This document shows positions 1-6,310 of a DNA stretch of 7,374 nt, piece by piece. The notes beneath the pieces are model-generated. The model worked only from the letters and a program-made list of their open reading frames with translations. It did no database searches and was not told where the DNA came from. The stretch comes from Anaerolineaceae bacterium (GTDB lineage: Bacteria > Chloroflexota > Anaerolineae > Anaerolineales > Anaerolineaceae). The stretch is taken from positions 1 to 7,374 of the forward strand of contig JAIOTF010000289.1 of assembly GCA_021107195.1 (NCBI GenBank). Reading direction: 5' to 3'. The translations under genes and the position numbers were made by a program. Numbering within the stretch: position 1 is the first letter of the stretch; each line of letters starts with the position of its first letter.

Positions 1-144
1 AGTCTTGCAAAAGAAGTATCAAGGCCAAGCGGTTAAAATGCGCTTTGAGCAAAGATTACCTTGCTACTGTCGTTTTTGGAGCATAATTTCATGCGTAGGC
101 CCTGGTCAAATCGTCAGTGGCCAACCGGTACTACAAATTTAGGC

Positions 145-150
145 TATAAT
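145..150 (+). promoter_or_regulatory. Candidate -10 box of radA promoter
   Basis: A perfect TATAAT lies 45 bp before the radA start codon, which would place transcription initiation near 157 and leave a leader of about 39 nt. No good -35 hexamer is visible at 16-18 bp upstream, so the call rests on the -10 alone. It also argues that translation does not begin at the upstream in-frame TTG at 61, because that codon would lie outside the transcript. Confidence 0.4.
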
Positions 151-195
151 TACCTCAACAAATCGAACATATTTTCCATTATCAGGAGCGCGACC

Positions 196-1599
196 ATGGC
201 AAAAACCCATACCCACTACGTGTGCCAGAAATGCGGGAGAACCTATCCGCAACAGATTGGGCGCTGCCCGTCCTGCGGGGCCTGGGACAGCATGGTCGAG
301 GAGATGATGGCGCCGGAACCGGGCAAGGTAAGCAGGAAACACAGCCGCGGACTGAGCGGCCGCTCACAGCCGCGGCGGATTGCTGATGTCGAAGGCAATG
401 TCGAAGAACGCCTGCCGCTGTCGATCAGTGAGTTTTCACGCGTGCTGGGCGGCGGGATCGTGCCGGGGTCGATCGTCCTCATTGGCGGTGATCCGGGCAT
501 CGGCAAGTCCACGCTGATGCTGCAACTGACGATGGAAATGGCAAGCCGGGAGAAGGTATTGTATGTGTCCGGCGAGGAATCCGAACAGCAGATCAAGATG
601 CGCGCCGCCCGCTTGACACGCGGCAAAGACGGCAGCCCGGGACCGCTGCCCGATCAGCTTTATCTGGTCACCGAAACCAACCTGGATATGATCCTGGAAC
701 ATGTGCGGGAAATTGCCCCGCGCCTGCTGGTGGTGGATTCAATCCAGACGGTGTACCGTCCCGAGATGGAATCTGCGGCCGGGTCGGTCAGCCAGGTGCG
801 CGAGAGTGCTGCCCGGCTGCGCGAGCTGGCCAAGACCAGTGGTGTAGCGGTATTCGTGATCGGGCACGTGACCAAAGATGGCAATATTGCCGGGCCGCGG
901 GTGTTGGAGCATATTGTGGACACGGTGCTCTATCTGGAAGGGGAGCGTTACCAGTTCTTCCGCTTATTACGTTCGGTCAAGAACCGCTTCGGGGCAACTT
1001 CCGAAGTGGGCGTGTTTGAAATGCAGGAAAAAGGAATGGTTGAAGTGCCTAATCCTTCGGAGGCATTTCTGGCGGAGCGCATGGTGAATGCCCCAGGGTC
1101 GGCCATTGCGGTAACGATGGAAGGCACGCGTCCGCTGCTGGTGGAAGTGCAGGGTCTCACCAGCCCTACCAGCTATGGCAACCCGCGCCGTACGCCCAAC
1201 GGGGTGGATTTCAACCGTCTGCTGTTGATTGCAGCGGTGCTCACGCGGCGTTTGAAACTGCGCCTGGGCGAGCAGGACGTGTTTGTGAATGTAGTTGGCG
1301 GCCTGCGTGTGTCCGAGCCGGCTTCGGACCTGGCCGTGGCGGCTGCGATCACTTCCTCGATGCGGGACGTGCCTGTACGCGCCGATACGGCATTGATTGG
1401 CGAGGTGGGATTATCGGGAGAATTACGCTGGGTGGGGCAGATGGATGCCCGTCTGCGCGAGGCGGCCAAGCTCGGTTTCAAGCGGGCGATCGTCCCGCGC
1501 CGCGTGCGCCGCAGCGAGGCTTGGCCCAAGGGAATCGAGGTCGTGGAAGCCCGTTCCCTGCGTGAGGCGATCAAGCTGGCCCTCGTCGAGAAAAGTTGA
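196..1599 (+). CDS. radA: DNA repair protein RadA (Sms), branch-migration ATPase
   Basis: RadA is a RecA-like ATPase/helicase that processes recombination intermediates by driving branch migration with RecA during repair; it is cytoplasmic. The 467-residue product has the full family layout and usual length. A C4 zinc finger (C10, C13, C24, C27) comes first. The RecA-type core follows, with Walker A GGDPGIGKST at 97-106, Walker B LLVVD at 177-181, and the RadA-specific KNRFG motif at 262-266. The C-terminal Lon-protease-like domain runs from about 320 to 460 (VNVVGGLRVSEPASDLAVAAAI, GEVGLSGELRWV). The reading frame is open back to a TTG at 61, but the ATG at 196 is preferred: AGGAG lies 7 nt upstream at 184-188 and the zinc finger begins directly after it, as in other RadA proteins. 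The 45 upstream residues do not resemble RadA. It appears monocistronic, with a 244-bp gap downstream. Confidence 0.96.
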   Translation: MAKTHTHYVCQKCGRTYPQQIGRCPSCGAWDSMVEEMMAPEPGKVSRKHSRGLSGRSQPRRIADVEGNVEERLPLSISEFSRVLGGGIVPGSIVLIGGDPGIGKSTLMLQLTMEMASREKVLYVSGEESEQQIKMRAARLTRGKDGSPGPLPDQLYLVTETNLDMILEHVREIAPRLLVVDSIQTVYRPEMESAAGSVSQVRESAARLRELAKTSGVAVFVIGHVTKDGNIAGPRVLEHIVDTVLYLEGERYQFFRLLRSVKNRFGATSEVGVFEMQEKGMVEVPNPSEAFLAERMVNAPGSAIAVTMEGTRPLLVEVQGLTSPTSYGNPRRTPNGVDFNRLLLIAAVLTRRLKLRLGEQDVFVNVVGGLRVSEPASDLAVAAAITSSMRDVPVRADTALIGEVGLSGELRWVGQMDARLREAAKLGFKRAIVPRRVRRSEAWPKGIEVVEARSLREAIKLALVEKS

Positions 1600-1690
1600 A
1601 AGGCTGAGCGCTCGCGGGGAATGCTCATATCTTGCAGGCTTCGCAATGACATCTGGAGAGTATTTCCTAATCCCTACTCCCCAGTTGTCT

Positions 1691-1722
1691 GATTTACTGA
1701 TTTCCCAATTTACAAATCCCTT
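1691..1722. repeat. Short degenerate tandem repeat, 8-bp period
   Basis: Within the radA to Fe-S gene spacer, four successive octamers read GATTTACT, GATTTCCC, AATTTACA and AATCCCTT. The first two share their first five bases and the third keeps ATTTAC. The period is visible by eye but the copies are degraded. No function is evident; it could be slippage-derived or the remnant of a dispersed repeat. Confidence 0.35.
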
Positions 1723-1748
1723 TCTATTGCTGAACCCCCGTCTGTTTT

Positions 1749-1779
1749 TGGACAGAAGCATATAAATCAGGATTATAAT
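1749..1779 (+). promoter_or_regulatory. Possible promoter of the Fe-S protein gene
   Basis: A perfect TATAAT at 1774-1779 lies in an AT-rich stretch 64 bp before the start codon. The best -35 candidate is TGGACA at 1749-1754, giving a 19-bp spacer, longer than the usual 17. Initiation would fall near 1786, giving a leader of about 58 nt. The -10 is convincing and the -35 is not. Confidence 0.4.
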
Positions 1780-1843
1780 TGTGCTGTTGTTTTTCAATTT
1801 AAGACAGAATTCTATTATAGGTGTGTGTTAAAGGTGGTGTGTA

Positions 1844-2665
1844 TTGAGTACGCCGATCTGGTTTGTGAATCTCATCAAGCATTATTTCCCGGATCGCTTT
1901 TGGATCTCTGACCTGACCCAAAAATCCCCGCTTTTCAGGAAACTGATTGATAAAACGCTCTTTGATAAGGATGATGTTATTTTCCTGCCCAAAGACAATT
2001 TGATCCCTGTTCATGAACCCATTGCGGATGAAGAGAATCTGGTAGTACCCTCAAATGTGGTTGAGCATTTTGTTGACCAGGCCGGTGATCTTTTCCTGAT
2101 GGATACCTGTTTGTGCCGCACGGCAGATGGCTGCATAGATTACCCGCAGGATTTGGGCTGCTTGTTCATGGGGGAAGCGGTGCGCAAGATCAACCCCAAA
2201 TTGGGTCATATGGCGACCAAAGAAGAGGCCAAAGCGCACCTTAAAAAATGCCGCGAGGCCGGGCTAGTGCACATGATCGGGCGCAACAAGATCGACACAA
2301 TGTGGATGGGGGTTGGCCCCGGTCACAAATTGATGACGGTCTGTAATTGCTGTCCGTGCTGCTGTCTGTACAAAACCCTGCCCAATCTGGATGTGACCAT
2401 TAGCAAGAAAATATCGGCCATGCCCGGTGTGCGGGTGAAAGTGAATGAGGAGCAGTGCATCGGCTGCGAGAAATGCACAGACCATGTATGTTTTGTGGAT
2501 GCGATTGAAATGCAAGATGGGCATGCGGTAATTACCGGGGAGTGCCGCACATGCGGGAACTGCGTAGAAGTTTGCCCCACCGGCGCGATTGAGCTGACCG
2601 TAGAGGATGACACCTTTATCACGCAGTCAATTGAGAGGCTTGCACAGATCGTAGATGTGAGTTGA
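1844..2665 (+). CDS. Cysteine-rich 4Fe-4S ferredoxin-domain protein
   Basis: This 273-residue cytoplasmic protein has 19 cysteines and no signal peptide or membrane segment. Residues 200-250 form a bacterial-type 2[4Fe-4S] ferredoxin domain. Its second motif is canonical (C234, C237, C240, C244-P). Its first is C205, C208, C211, C216, with four rather than three residues before the last cysteine and no following proline. Two further cysteine groups precede it: C89-x-C91, C97 and C106, then the run CNCCPCCC at 167-174. These could carry one or two more clusters or another metal. The start is TTG at 1844, chosen because AAGGTGG (1831-1837) sits 6 nt upstream and the downstream sequence has no better-placed start. 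It probably works in electron transfer or as a redox sensor, but partner and substrate are unknown and no catalytic subunit is adjacent. I recall similar CNCC-CCC ferredoxin-like proteins in anaerobes but cannot name a function. Confidence 0.85.
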   Translation: MSTPIWFVNLIKHYFPDRFWISDLTQKSPLFRKLIDKTLFDKDDVIFLPKDNLIPVHEPIADEENLVVPSNVVEHFVDQAGDLFLMDTCLCRTADGCIDYPQDLGCLFMGEAVRKINPKLGHMATKEEAKAHLKKCREAGLVHMIGRNKIDTMWMGVGPGHKLMTVCNCCPCCCLYKTLPNLDVTISKKISAMPGVRVKVNEEQCIGCEKCTDHVCFVDAIEMQDGHAVITGECRTCGNCVEVCPTGAIELTVEDDTFITQSIERLAQIVDVS

Positions 2666-2695
2666 ACCAATGTATAATTTGTAATGTAATTTGTT

Positions 2696-2728
2696 AACCT
2701 CCTGTACATTCAAAACGTGCGGGAGGTT
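2696..2728 (+). terminator. Hairpin, probable terminator after the Fe-S gene
   Basis: The arms AACCTCCTGTAC (2696-2707) and GTGCGGGAGGTT (2717-2728) pair over 12 bp with two G-U wobbles and a 9-nt loop. It begins 30 bp after the Fe-S gene stop. The tract after it, starting GTTGAATTAATT, is only partly T-rich, so termination may be weak. It also lies in the convergent gap before the end of the minus-strand deacylase gene, so it could stop transcripts from both sides. Confidence 0.5.
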
Positions 2729-2803
2729 GTTGAATTAATTCCCTTTAAAATGCACACGGAGCTTGCCGAAGGATGTGTAAATCCTGGTAGCCCTCCCAAA
2801 AAA

Positions 2804-3283
2804 CTATTTTATACTCACCACTTTGCCGCCAGTGAGTGGCTGCAGGTCGACAGACTTGAGACAAAAGACGGCGTGAGGCGTGCCGGCTGCGGCCCAAATT
2901 TCATCGAACTGGTGCAGGTCCTCGTCGATAAAGGGCTGCAAAGGCTCACTGTGACCCAGGGGTGGCACGCCGCCGACTGCAAAACCGGTGCGCTGGCGGA
3001 CGAAATTGGGGTGAGCCCGGCGGATAGGTTCGCCAGCCAGTTTGGCGAGAGTCTTTTCGTTGACGCGGTTGGCGCCGCTGGCCAAAACGAGGATCGGATT
3101 CCCGCTCTCTTCTCCTTCAAAGATGAGTGATTTGACGATCTGCGCCAGCGTGCAGCCGACAGCATCGGCGGCTTCCTGAGCGGTGCGGGTTGAGGCAGCC
3201 AGTTCCTGCACGGTGTAGGCGTAGCCGCTCTCGTTGAGGGCGTCCTGCACGCGCTGCAAGGATTTCTTGAAATGGGTGGTCAT
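2804..3283 (-). CDS. YbaK/EbsC-family aminoacyl-tRNA deacylase
   Basis: The 159-residue product matches the size and layout of free-standing YbaK/ProX editing-domain proteins, which hydrolyse mischarged tRNAs (for example Cys-tRNA(Pro) or Ala-tRNA(Pro)) in the cytoplasm. Visible hallmarks are the N-terminal helix region with STRTAQEAADAVGC, the segment QIVKSLIF with the conserved lysine at K51, the strand PILVLASGANRVNE, and the loop GGVPPLGH at 104-111, the counterpart of GGxSPxGQ in YbaK. The PPLGH variant suggests a subgroup other than classical E. coli YbaK, so the tRNA substrate cannot be fixed. The start ATG (3283-3281) has GGGAG six nt upstream on the minus strand (complement of 3290-3294). 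It is transcribed divergently from hutI and converges on the Fe-S gene. A long plus-strand frame over its C-terminal half is a shadow. Confidence 0.88.
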   Translation of the reverse strand: MTTHFKKSLQRVQDALNESGYAYTVQELAASTRTAQEAADAVGCTLAQIVKSLIFEGEESGNPILVLASGANRVNEKTLAKLAGEPIRRAHPNFVRQRTGFAVGGVPPLGHSEPLQPFIDEDLHQFDEIWAAAGTPHAVFCLKSVDLQPLTGGKVVSIK

Positions 3284-3311
3284 GGTTTTCTCCCTGCGGT
3301 AAGTTCTTTTG

Positions 3312-3341
3312 AGTGTACAGGAAATGCGGCGGGTCTGTCAA
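3312..3341 (-). promoter_or_regulatory. Sigma-70-type promoter for the deacylase gene
   Basis: On the minus strand a perfect TTGACA (complement of 3336-3341) is followed after 18 bp by TACACT (complement of 3312-3317), a 4/6 match to TATAAT. Initiation would fall near 3305, giving a leader of about 21 nt that contains the GGGAG ribosome-binding site. This is one of the two best promoters in the window. Confidence 0.6.
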
Positions 3342-3372
3342 CGGTTTGCAGGCATAGATGGCAGTTGTCTTT

Positions 3373-3378
3373 TATAAT
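3373..3378 (+). promoter_or_regulatory. Candidate -10 box of hutI promoter
   Basis: A perfect TATAAT lies 29 bp before the hutI ATG, placing initiation near 3385 with a leader of about 22 nt. No acceptable -35 is seen at 16-19 bp; TTTGCA at 3345-3350 is 22 bp away. An activator-assisted promoter would fit, since hut genes are commonly inducible, but no operator is apparent. The position excludes the in-frame ATG at 3377 as the start. Confidence 0.4.
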
Positions 3379-3406
3379 GAAGGAGATGATGGAGAAAGGA
3401 GCGCAT

Positions 3407-4684
3407 ATGTTGATTCATTCTGCTGCACAGTTGCTTACCCTGGCCGGCGGCCCGCAGCGCGGCAGCCTCCTGGGTACGCTGGGTATTATTCAGGACGGGG
3501 CGGTGTTGGTACAGGACGGCCGGATCACGGCAGTGGGACGGACGGTCGACTTGTTGACAGCATATCCGCACGAGCCGCAGTTGGACGCGGACGGACGGGT
3601 GCTGATACCCGGGCTGGTCGACCCGCATACTCATCTGGTATGGGCCGGCGACCGGGCGGCTGAGTTTGAGATGCGCATCCAGGGCAAAAATTATATGGAG
3701 ATCATGGCTGCCGGCGGGGGGATTGCAGCGACCATGAACGCTACACGCAATACTTCGCTGGATGAATTGATTGCGGAGACTCGCAAGCGGGCAGAGATAC
3801 TCTTCCGCAATGGTACGACTACGCTGGAGGCGAAGACCGGCTATGGGCTGAATACGGAAAGCGAAATCCGCCAATTAGCCGCTTTACTGGCGCTGGATGA
3901 TAAAGGCCCGCTGGAGATTGTCCCAACTTTTATGGGGGCGCATGCTGTGCCGCCGGAATTCAAGGGCAACACGGACGGGTATGTTGCGCTGGTGTGTGAA
4001 GAAATGCTGCCGGCGGTCAAAGAATGGTGCTTGGCGAATGCCGGTGGAAGGCCGCTGCCCTTTGTAGATGTGTTCTGTGAGGCAGGCGTATTTGACCTCG
4101 CCCAGACGCGGCACATTTTCACTGTTGCGCAGGGGTTGGGCTTCCCGTTGAAGGTGCATGCCGATGAGTTTGAAAACCTGGGGGCGGCCAGTCTGGCGGC
4201 GGAGATGGACGCAGCCTCTGCCGATCATCTGGTCAAGACCTCGTTTGAGGATATCCACAGGCTGGCGCAGAGTGAGACGGTGGCGGTTTCGCTGCCGCCA
4301 ACGCCGTTTGGGCTGGCAGACGGACAGTACACCCCGGCACAGGAGATCATTGCATCCGATGGGCTGCTGGCCATTGCTTCGGACATCAATCCCGGCCCGG
4401 CCTGGTGCGAGAGTATGCAATTCGTGATCGCCCTGGCCTGTCGCTACCTGCGCCTGACACCGGCGCAGGCTATCGCTGCGGCAACGATCAATGCCGCAGC
4501 AGCTATCCAGCGCGCCGACCGCATCGGCTCGATTGAGGTGGGCAAACAGGCCGATCTTTTGCTGCTGGCAGTGGATGATTACCGTCATCTGGGGTATCGT
4601 TTTGGCGGGAACCTGGTAGATGTGGTCATCAAACGCGGACAGGTGTTTGATTTTTCGCTGCGATTTTTGAAACCCGTTCACTGA
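3407..4684 (+). CDS. hutI: Imidazolonepropionase HutI (histidine degradation)
   Basis: HutI hydrolyses 4-imidazolone-5-propanoate to N-formimino-L-glutamate, the third step of histidine catabolism. It is a cytoplasmic metal-dependent amidohydrolase. The 425-residue product is of family length and shows GLVDPHTHLVWAGDR with metal ligands H74 and H76, KTGYGLNTESE at 143-153, GAH with H179, HADEF with H251 and E254, SADH with H274, and the catalytic-site ASDINPGP with D326. An N-terminal beta-sandwich segment (GAVLVQDGRITAVG) and its C-terminal return (GSIEVGKQADLLLL) complete the amidohydrolase fold. ATG 3407 is chosen over in-frame upstream starts because AGGAG at 3397-3401 is 5 nt away and the family homology begins there. 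No hutH, hutU or hutG lies in the window; the HD-domain gene follows 59 bp later. The last three codons and the stop fall inside a palindromic repeat. Confidence 0.96.
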   Translation: MLIHSAAQLLTLAGGPQRGSLLGTLGIIQDGAVLVQDGRITAVGRTVDLLTAYPHEPQLDADGRVLIPGLVDPHTHLVWAGDRAAEFEMRIQGKNYMEIMAAGGGIAATMNATRNTSLDELIAETRKRAEILFRNGTTTLEAKTGYGLNTESEIRQLAALLALDDKGPLEIVPTFMGAHAVPPEFKGNTDGYVALVCEEMLPAVKEWCLANAGGRPLPFVDVFCEAGVFDLAQTRHIFTVAQGLGFPLKVHADEFENLGAASLAAEMDAASADHLVKTSFEDIHRLAQSETVAVSLPPTPFGLADGQYTPAQEIIASDGLLAIASDINPGPAWCESMQFVIALACRYLRLTPAQAIAAATINAAAAIQRADRIGSIEVGKQADLLLLAVDDYRHLGYRFGGNLVDVVIKRGQVFDFSLRFLKPVH

Positions 4685-4703
4685 GTGGGTCGAAGTGAGC
4701 GGG
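4673..4703. repeat. REP-like palindrome overlapping the hutI stop codon
   Basis: The arms CCCGTTCACT (4673-4682) and AGTGAGCGGG (4694-4703) pair over 10 bp, with one G-U wobble, around an 11-nt loop containing GTCGA. The left arm encodes the final Pro-Val-His of HutI, and the stop TGA begins on its last base. The layout TTCACTGAG...GTCGAAGTGA resembles a family of dispersed palindromes I recall from environmental bacterial genomes, built around TTCGACAGGCTCAGTGAA-like cores; this is recall, not a search. No T tract follows, so it is not a classical terminator. It could act in mRNA stability or as partial attenuation between hutI and the next gene. Confidence 0.6.
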
Positions 4704-4743
4704 GTGACTTTATAAGTGGAGATTGGATGAGGAGAGATTGAGC

Positions 4744-5379
4744 ATGCCAACAACGGAACAGGCAAAGAAATGGTATCAGGGCGTGGATGCGATCCATGAT
4801 TTTTCACATATTGAACGGGTGTACCGCATGGCCGAGCGGCTGGCACGCAGCGAAGGAGCCGATCTGGAAATCGTACATGCTGCGGCATTGCTGCATGATT
4901 CGCGCGGGACGATGCCCGGCAGTGGAGAACGCGCCGAGCACCACATCGCGTCGGCCGTTTTTGCCGGTGAGGTGTTGGCAGAAGAAGGCTGGCCGCAGGA
5001 GCGGATTGCCGCAGTACAGCACTGCATTCGGGCACACCGCTTCCGTGACAAGCGTGAGCGCCCGGAAACGATTGAGGCCAGGGTGCTGTTTGATGCCGAC
5101 AAGCTGGATGTGCTGGGGGCGGTGGGGGTGATGCGCACGATTGGCTACGCTGTGCTGGCGGGACAGCCGGCTTATGTGCAGCCTTCGCAGTTTTTCCTTG
5201 CCACGGGGCAAAAGGAACCCGGTGAGCCGCATAGTGCTTACCATGAATATCTGTTCAAGTTGTGCAAGATCAAGGATGTGCTTTTCACTGAGGCAGCCCG
5301 GGCTATGGCGGAGGAACGTGATGCCTATCTGGCCGACTTCTTCGTTCGCTTTGCGGCGGAAAGCCGCGGCGAGATGTAA
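4744..5379 (+). CDS. HD-domain metal-dependent phosphohydrolase
   Basis: The 211-residue protein carries the HD superfamily signature: H22 in IHDFSHIERV, H51-D52 in LLHDSRG, paired histidines H66-H67, H98 in IRAHRF, and the downstream aspartates in DADKLD at 117-122. HD proteins hydrolyse phosphate bonds of nucleotides or other phosphate esters using divalent metals. This compact form resembles the uncharacterised YedJ-like group, so the substrate is unknown. The conserved metal ligands are all present, so it should be active. ATG 4744 is chosen because GAGGAG (4729-4734) lies 9 nt upstream; the frame extends to a TTG at 4723, but that codon has no properly spaced ribosome-binding site. It follows hutI by 59 bp on the same strand with no terminator seen, so co-transcription is likely. 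A role in histidine degradation is not implied. Confidence 0.88.
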   Translation: MPTTEQAKKWYQGVDAIHDFSHIERVYRMAERLARSEGADLEIVHAAALLHDSRGTMPGSGERAEHHIASAVFAGEVLAEEGWPQERIAAVQHCIRAHRFRDKRERPETIEARVLFDADKLDVLGAVGVMRTIGYAVLAGQPAYVQPSQFFLATGQKEPGEPHSAYHEYLFKLCKIKDVLFTEAARAMAEERDAYLADFFVRFAAESRGEM

Positions 5380-5468
5380 GCTGTAGATAATGCTCGGTGG
5401 GAAGCAAGGCTGCTGAGTAAGCGGGATCGCTGCTAACCCATTTTTACGCATTTTTTGGGTAAGAATGG

Positions 5469-5497
5469 TTGCAAACAGGATACAAATTGGCTAAAAT
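5469..5497 (+). promoter_or_regulatory. Promoter predicting a leaderless response-regulator mRNA
   Basis: TTGCAA (5469-5474) and TAAAAT (5492-5497) are separated by exactly 17 bp, a good sigma-70-type arrangement. Initiation is expected six to seven bases after the -10, at about 5503-5505, which coincides with the A of the ATG at 5504. No Shine-Dalgarno sequence lies upstream of that ATG, consistent with a leaderless transcript. Confidence 0.6.
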
Positions 5498-5503
5498 CAT
5501 ACT

Positions 5504-6151
5504 ATGAACATATTAAGTGGCCCAATACTTGTTGTAGAAGACGTTCCCAATTTACTGCAATTGCTTGAGGTTACATTGCGTTTTAAGGGATATCCGGTGG
5601 TTGGCGCGCGCAATGGCCGCGAGGCGCTGGAACTGATCGAAAAAGAGCGCCCGGCGCTGGTGATCACCGATATTCTTATGCCCGAGGTGGACGGGTATGC
5701 CCTGGCGTATACCCTGCGCAATGATCCCCGTACCAGCCAGATTCCGCTGATCTTCATTTCAGCAACCTATGTCACCGCTGAAGACAAGTCGTTTGCCTTG
5801 AAATTGGGAGCAGTGCGTTTCATTGAAAAGCCGATCGATACCGAAGATTTCCTGCTGACCGTGGCAGAGATCCTGACCGATGGCATTTCCGTTTTGCCGC
5901 GTCCGATGGAAGAGGTTACTTTTTACCAGGGCTATCGTGAGCGACTGGAAAACAAGCTGCGTTACAAAGAGACCCAGATTGTACGTACAGAGCGTTTGTT
6001 GAAGACCCTGCCGGATGAGCAGAAAGTCGCTTTTGAGGAGCTGCTCAAGCAGTCTATTGGAGAACGGGATCGGATCAAGGAAGAGCTGGACCGCTTGTAC
6101 GCGGCGCTCGATGAACTGCGTTCCACAGGGACGATCGACAACAAAAAGTAG
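5504..6151 (+). CDS. Orphan response regulator: receiver domain plus coiled-coil tail
   Basis: The 215-residue protein opens with a CheY-like receiver domain (about 6-125). All key residues are present: acidic pair E12-D13, phosphoacceptor D56 in ITDILMPEVDGY, switch residue S86 in LIFISA, and K109-P110 in FIEKPID. It should therefore accept a phosphoryl group from a histidine kinase. Residues 140-208 are charged and heptad-like (YRERLENKLRYKETQ, then EELLKQSIGERDRIKEELDRLYAALDEL), predicting a helical coiled coil. There is no DNA-binding, GGDEF or other known output domain, so signalling is probably by protein-protein contact or dimerisation. No histidine kinase is adjacent. ATG 5504 is the family-consistent start; it lacks a ribosome-binding site and probably heads a leaderless mRNA. 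A strong terminator follows, making it a one-gene unit. Confidence 0.9.
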   Translation: MNILSGPILVVEDVPNLLQLLEVTLRFKGYPVVGARNGREALELIEKERPALVITDILMPEVDGYALAYTLRNDPRTSQIPLIFISATYVTAEDKSFALKLGAVRFIEKPIDTEDFLLTVAEILTDGISVLPRPMEEVTFYQGYRERLENKLRYKETQIVRTERLLKTLPDEQKVAFEELLKQSIGERDRIKEELDRLYAALDELRSTGTIDNKK

Positions 6152-6171
6152 ATTGTGTGCTCTGTCATTTT

Positions 6172-6209
6172 AAGCGTGCCTGTTGATCGCAGGTACGCTT
6201 TTCTTTATT
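6172..6209 (+). terminator. Intrinsic terminator of the response-regulator gene
   Basis: The arms AAGCGTGCCTG (6172-6182) and CAGGTACGCTT (6190-6200) form an 11-bp stem with one G-U wobble and a 7-nt loop, followed directly by TTCTTTATT (6201-6209). It lies 20 bp after the stop codon. This is the clearest rho-independent terminator in the window. Confidence 0.85.
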
Positions 6210-6271
6210 CATCCTCGAATCGAAGTACCCTCTCCCGGGTATTTCAGGGTATCATCTGTTTTGGAGATAAT

Positions 6272-6310
6272 CCCTTGGAAAGGTTGGCCGCGCCGTAGCT
6301 GGTTTTGAAA
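6272..6310. repeat. Direct repeat, copy 1 (before the phosphatase gene)
   Basis: The 24 bp at 6272-6295, beginning CCCTTGGAAAGG and ending GGCCGCGCCG, are repeated without mismatch at 7197-7220. After five mostly differing bases the similarity resumes with GGTTTTG and AA (6301-6310), giving about 35 identities over 39 positions. The copy lies in the 248-bp spacer before the phosphatase gene. A near-inverted fragment of its start (CCCTTTTCAAGG, 6350-6361) occurs about 70 bp downstream. Confidence 0.75.

Noticed and set aside
2..142. Reading frame open from the left edge to TAG at 140-142, possibly the end of an upstream gene
   Set aside because: The 46 residues, ending VSGQPVLQI, match no family I recognise and the base composition looks intergenic. 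It cannot be judged without the sequence to the left.
61..195. 45-residue N-terminal extension of RadA from a TTG at 61
   Set aside because: The extension is not RadA-like, the TATAAT at 145-150 lies inside it, and the ATG at 196 has its own ribosome-binding site directly before the zinc finger.
1603..1655. GAGCGCTC palindrome and a TTCGCAATGACA-like stretch after radA as a terminator or repeat
   Set aside because: The palindrome is short and lacks a T tract. The second stretch vaguely recalls a common intergenic repeat, but too little of it is present to support a call.
2717..3130. 137-codon plus-strand frame over the deacylase gene
   Set aside because: It is antisense to the conserved YbaK-family motifs and begins inside the terminator hairpin.
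3884..5035. 383-codon open frame on the minus strand
   Set aside because: It lies antisense to hutI and the HD-domain gene, both firmly identified by conserved motifs; its translation is low-complexity, rich in Arg, Pro and His, typical of a GC-driven shadow.
5436..5460. ACCCA/TGGGT hairpin before the response-regulator gene as a terminator
   Set aside because: The stem is only 5 bp with a 15-nt loop, and no T tract follows on either strand.
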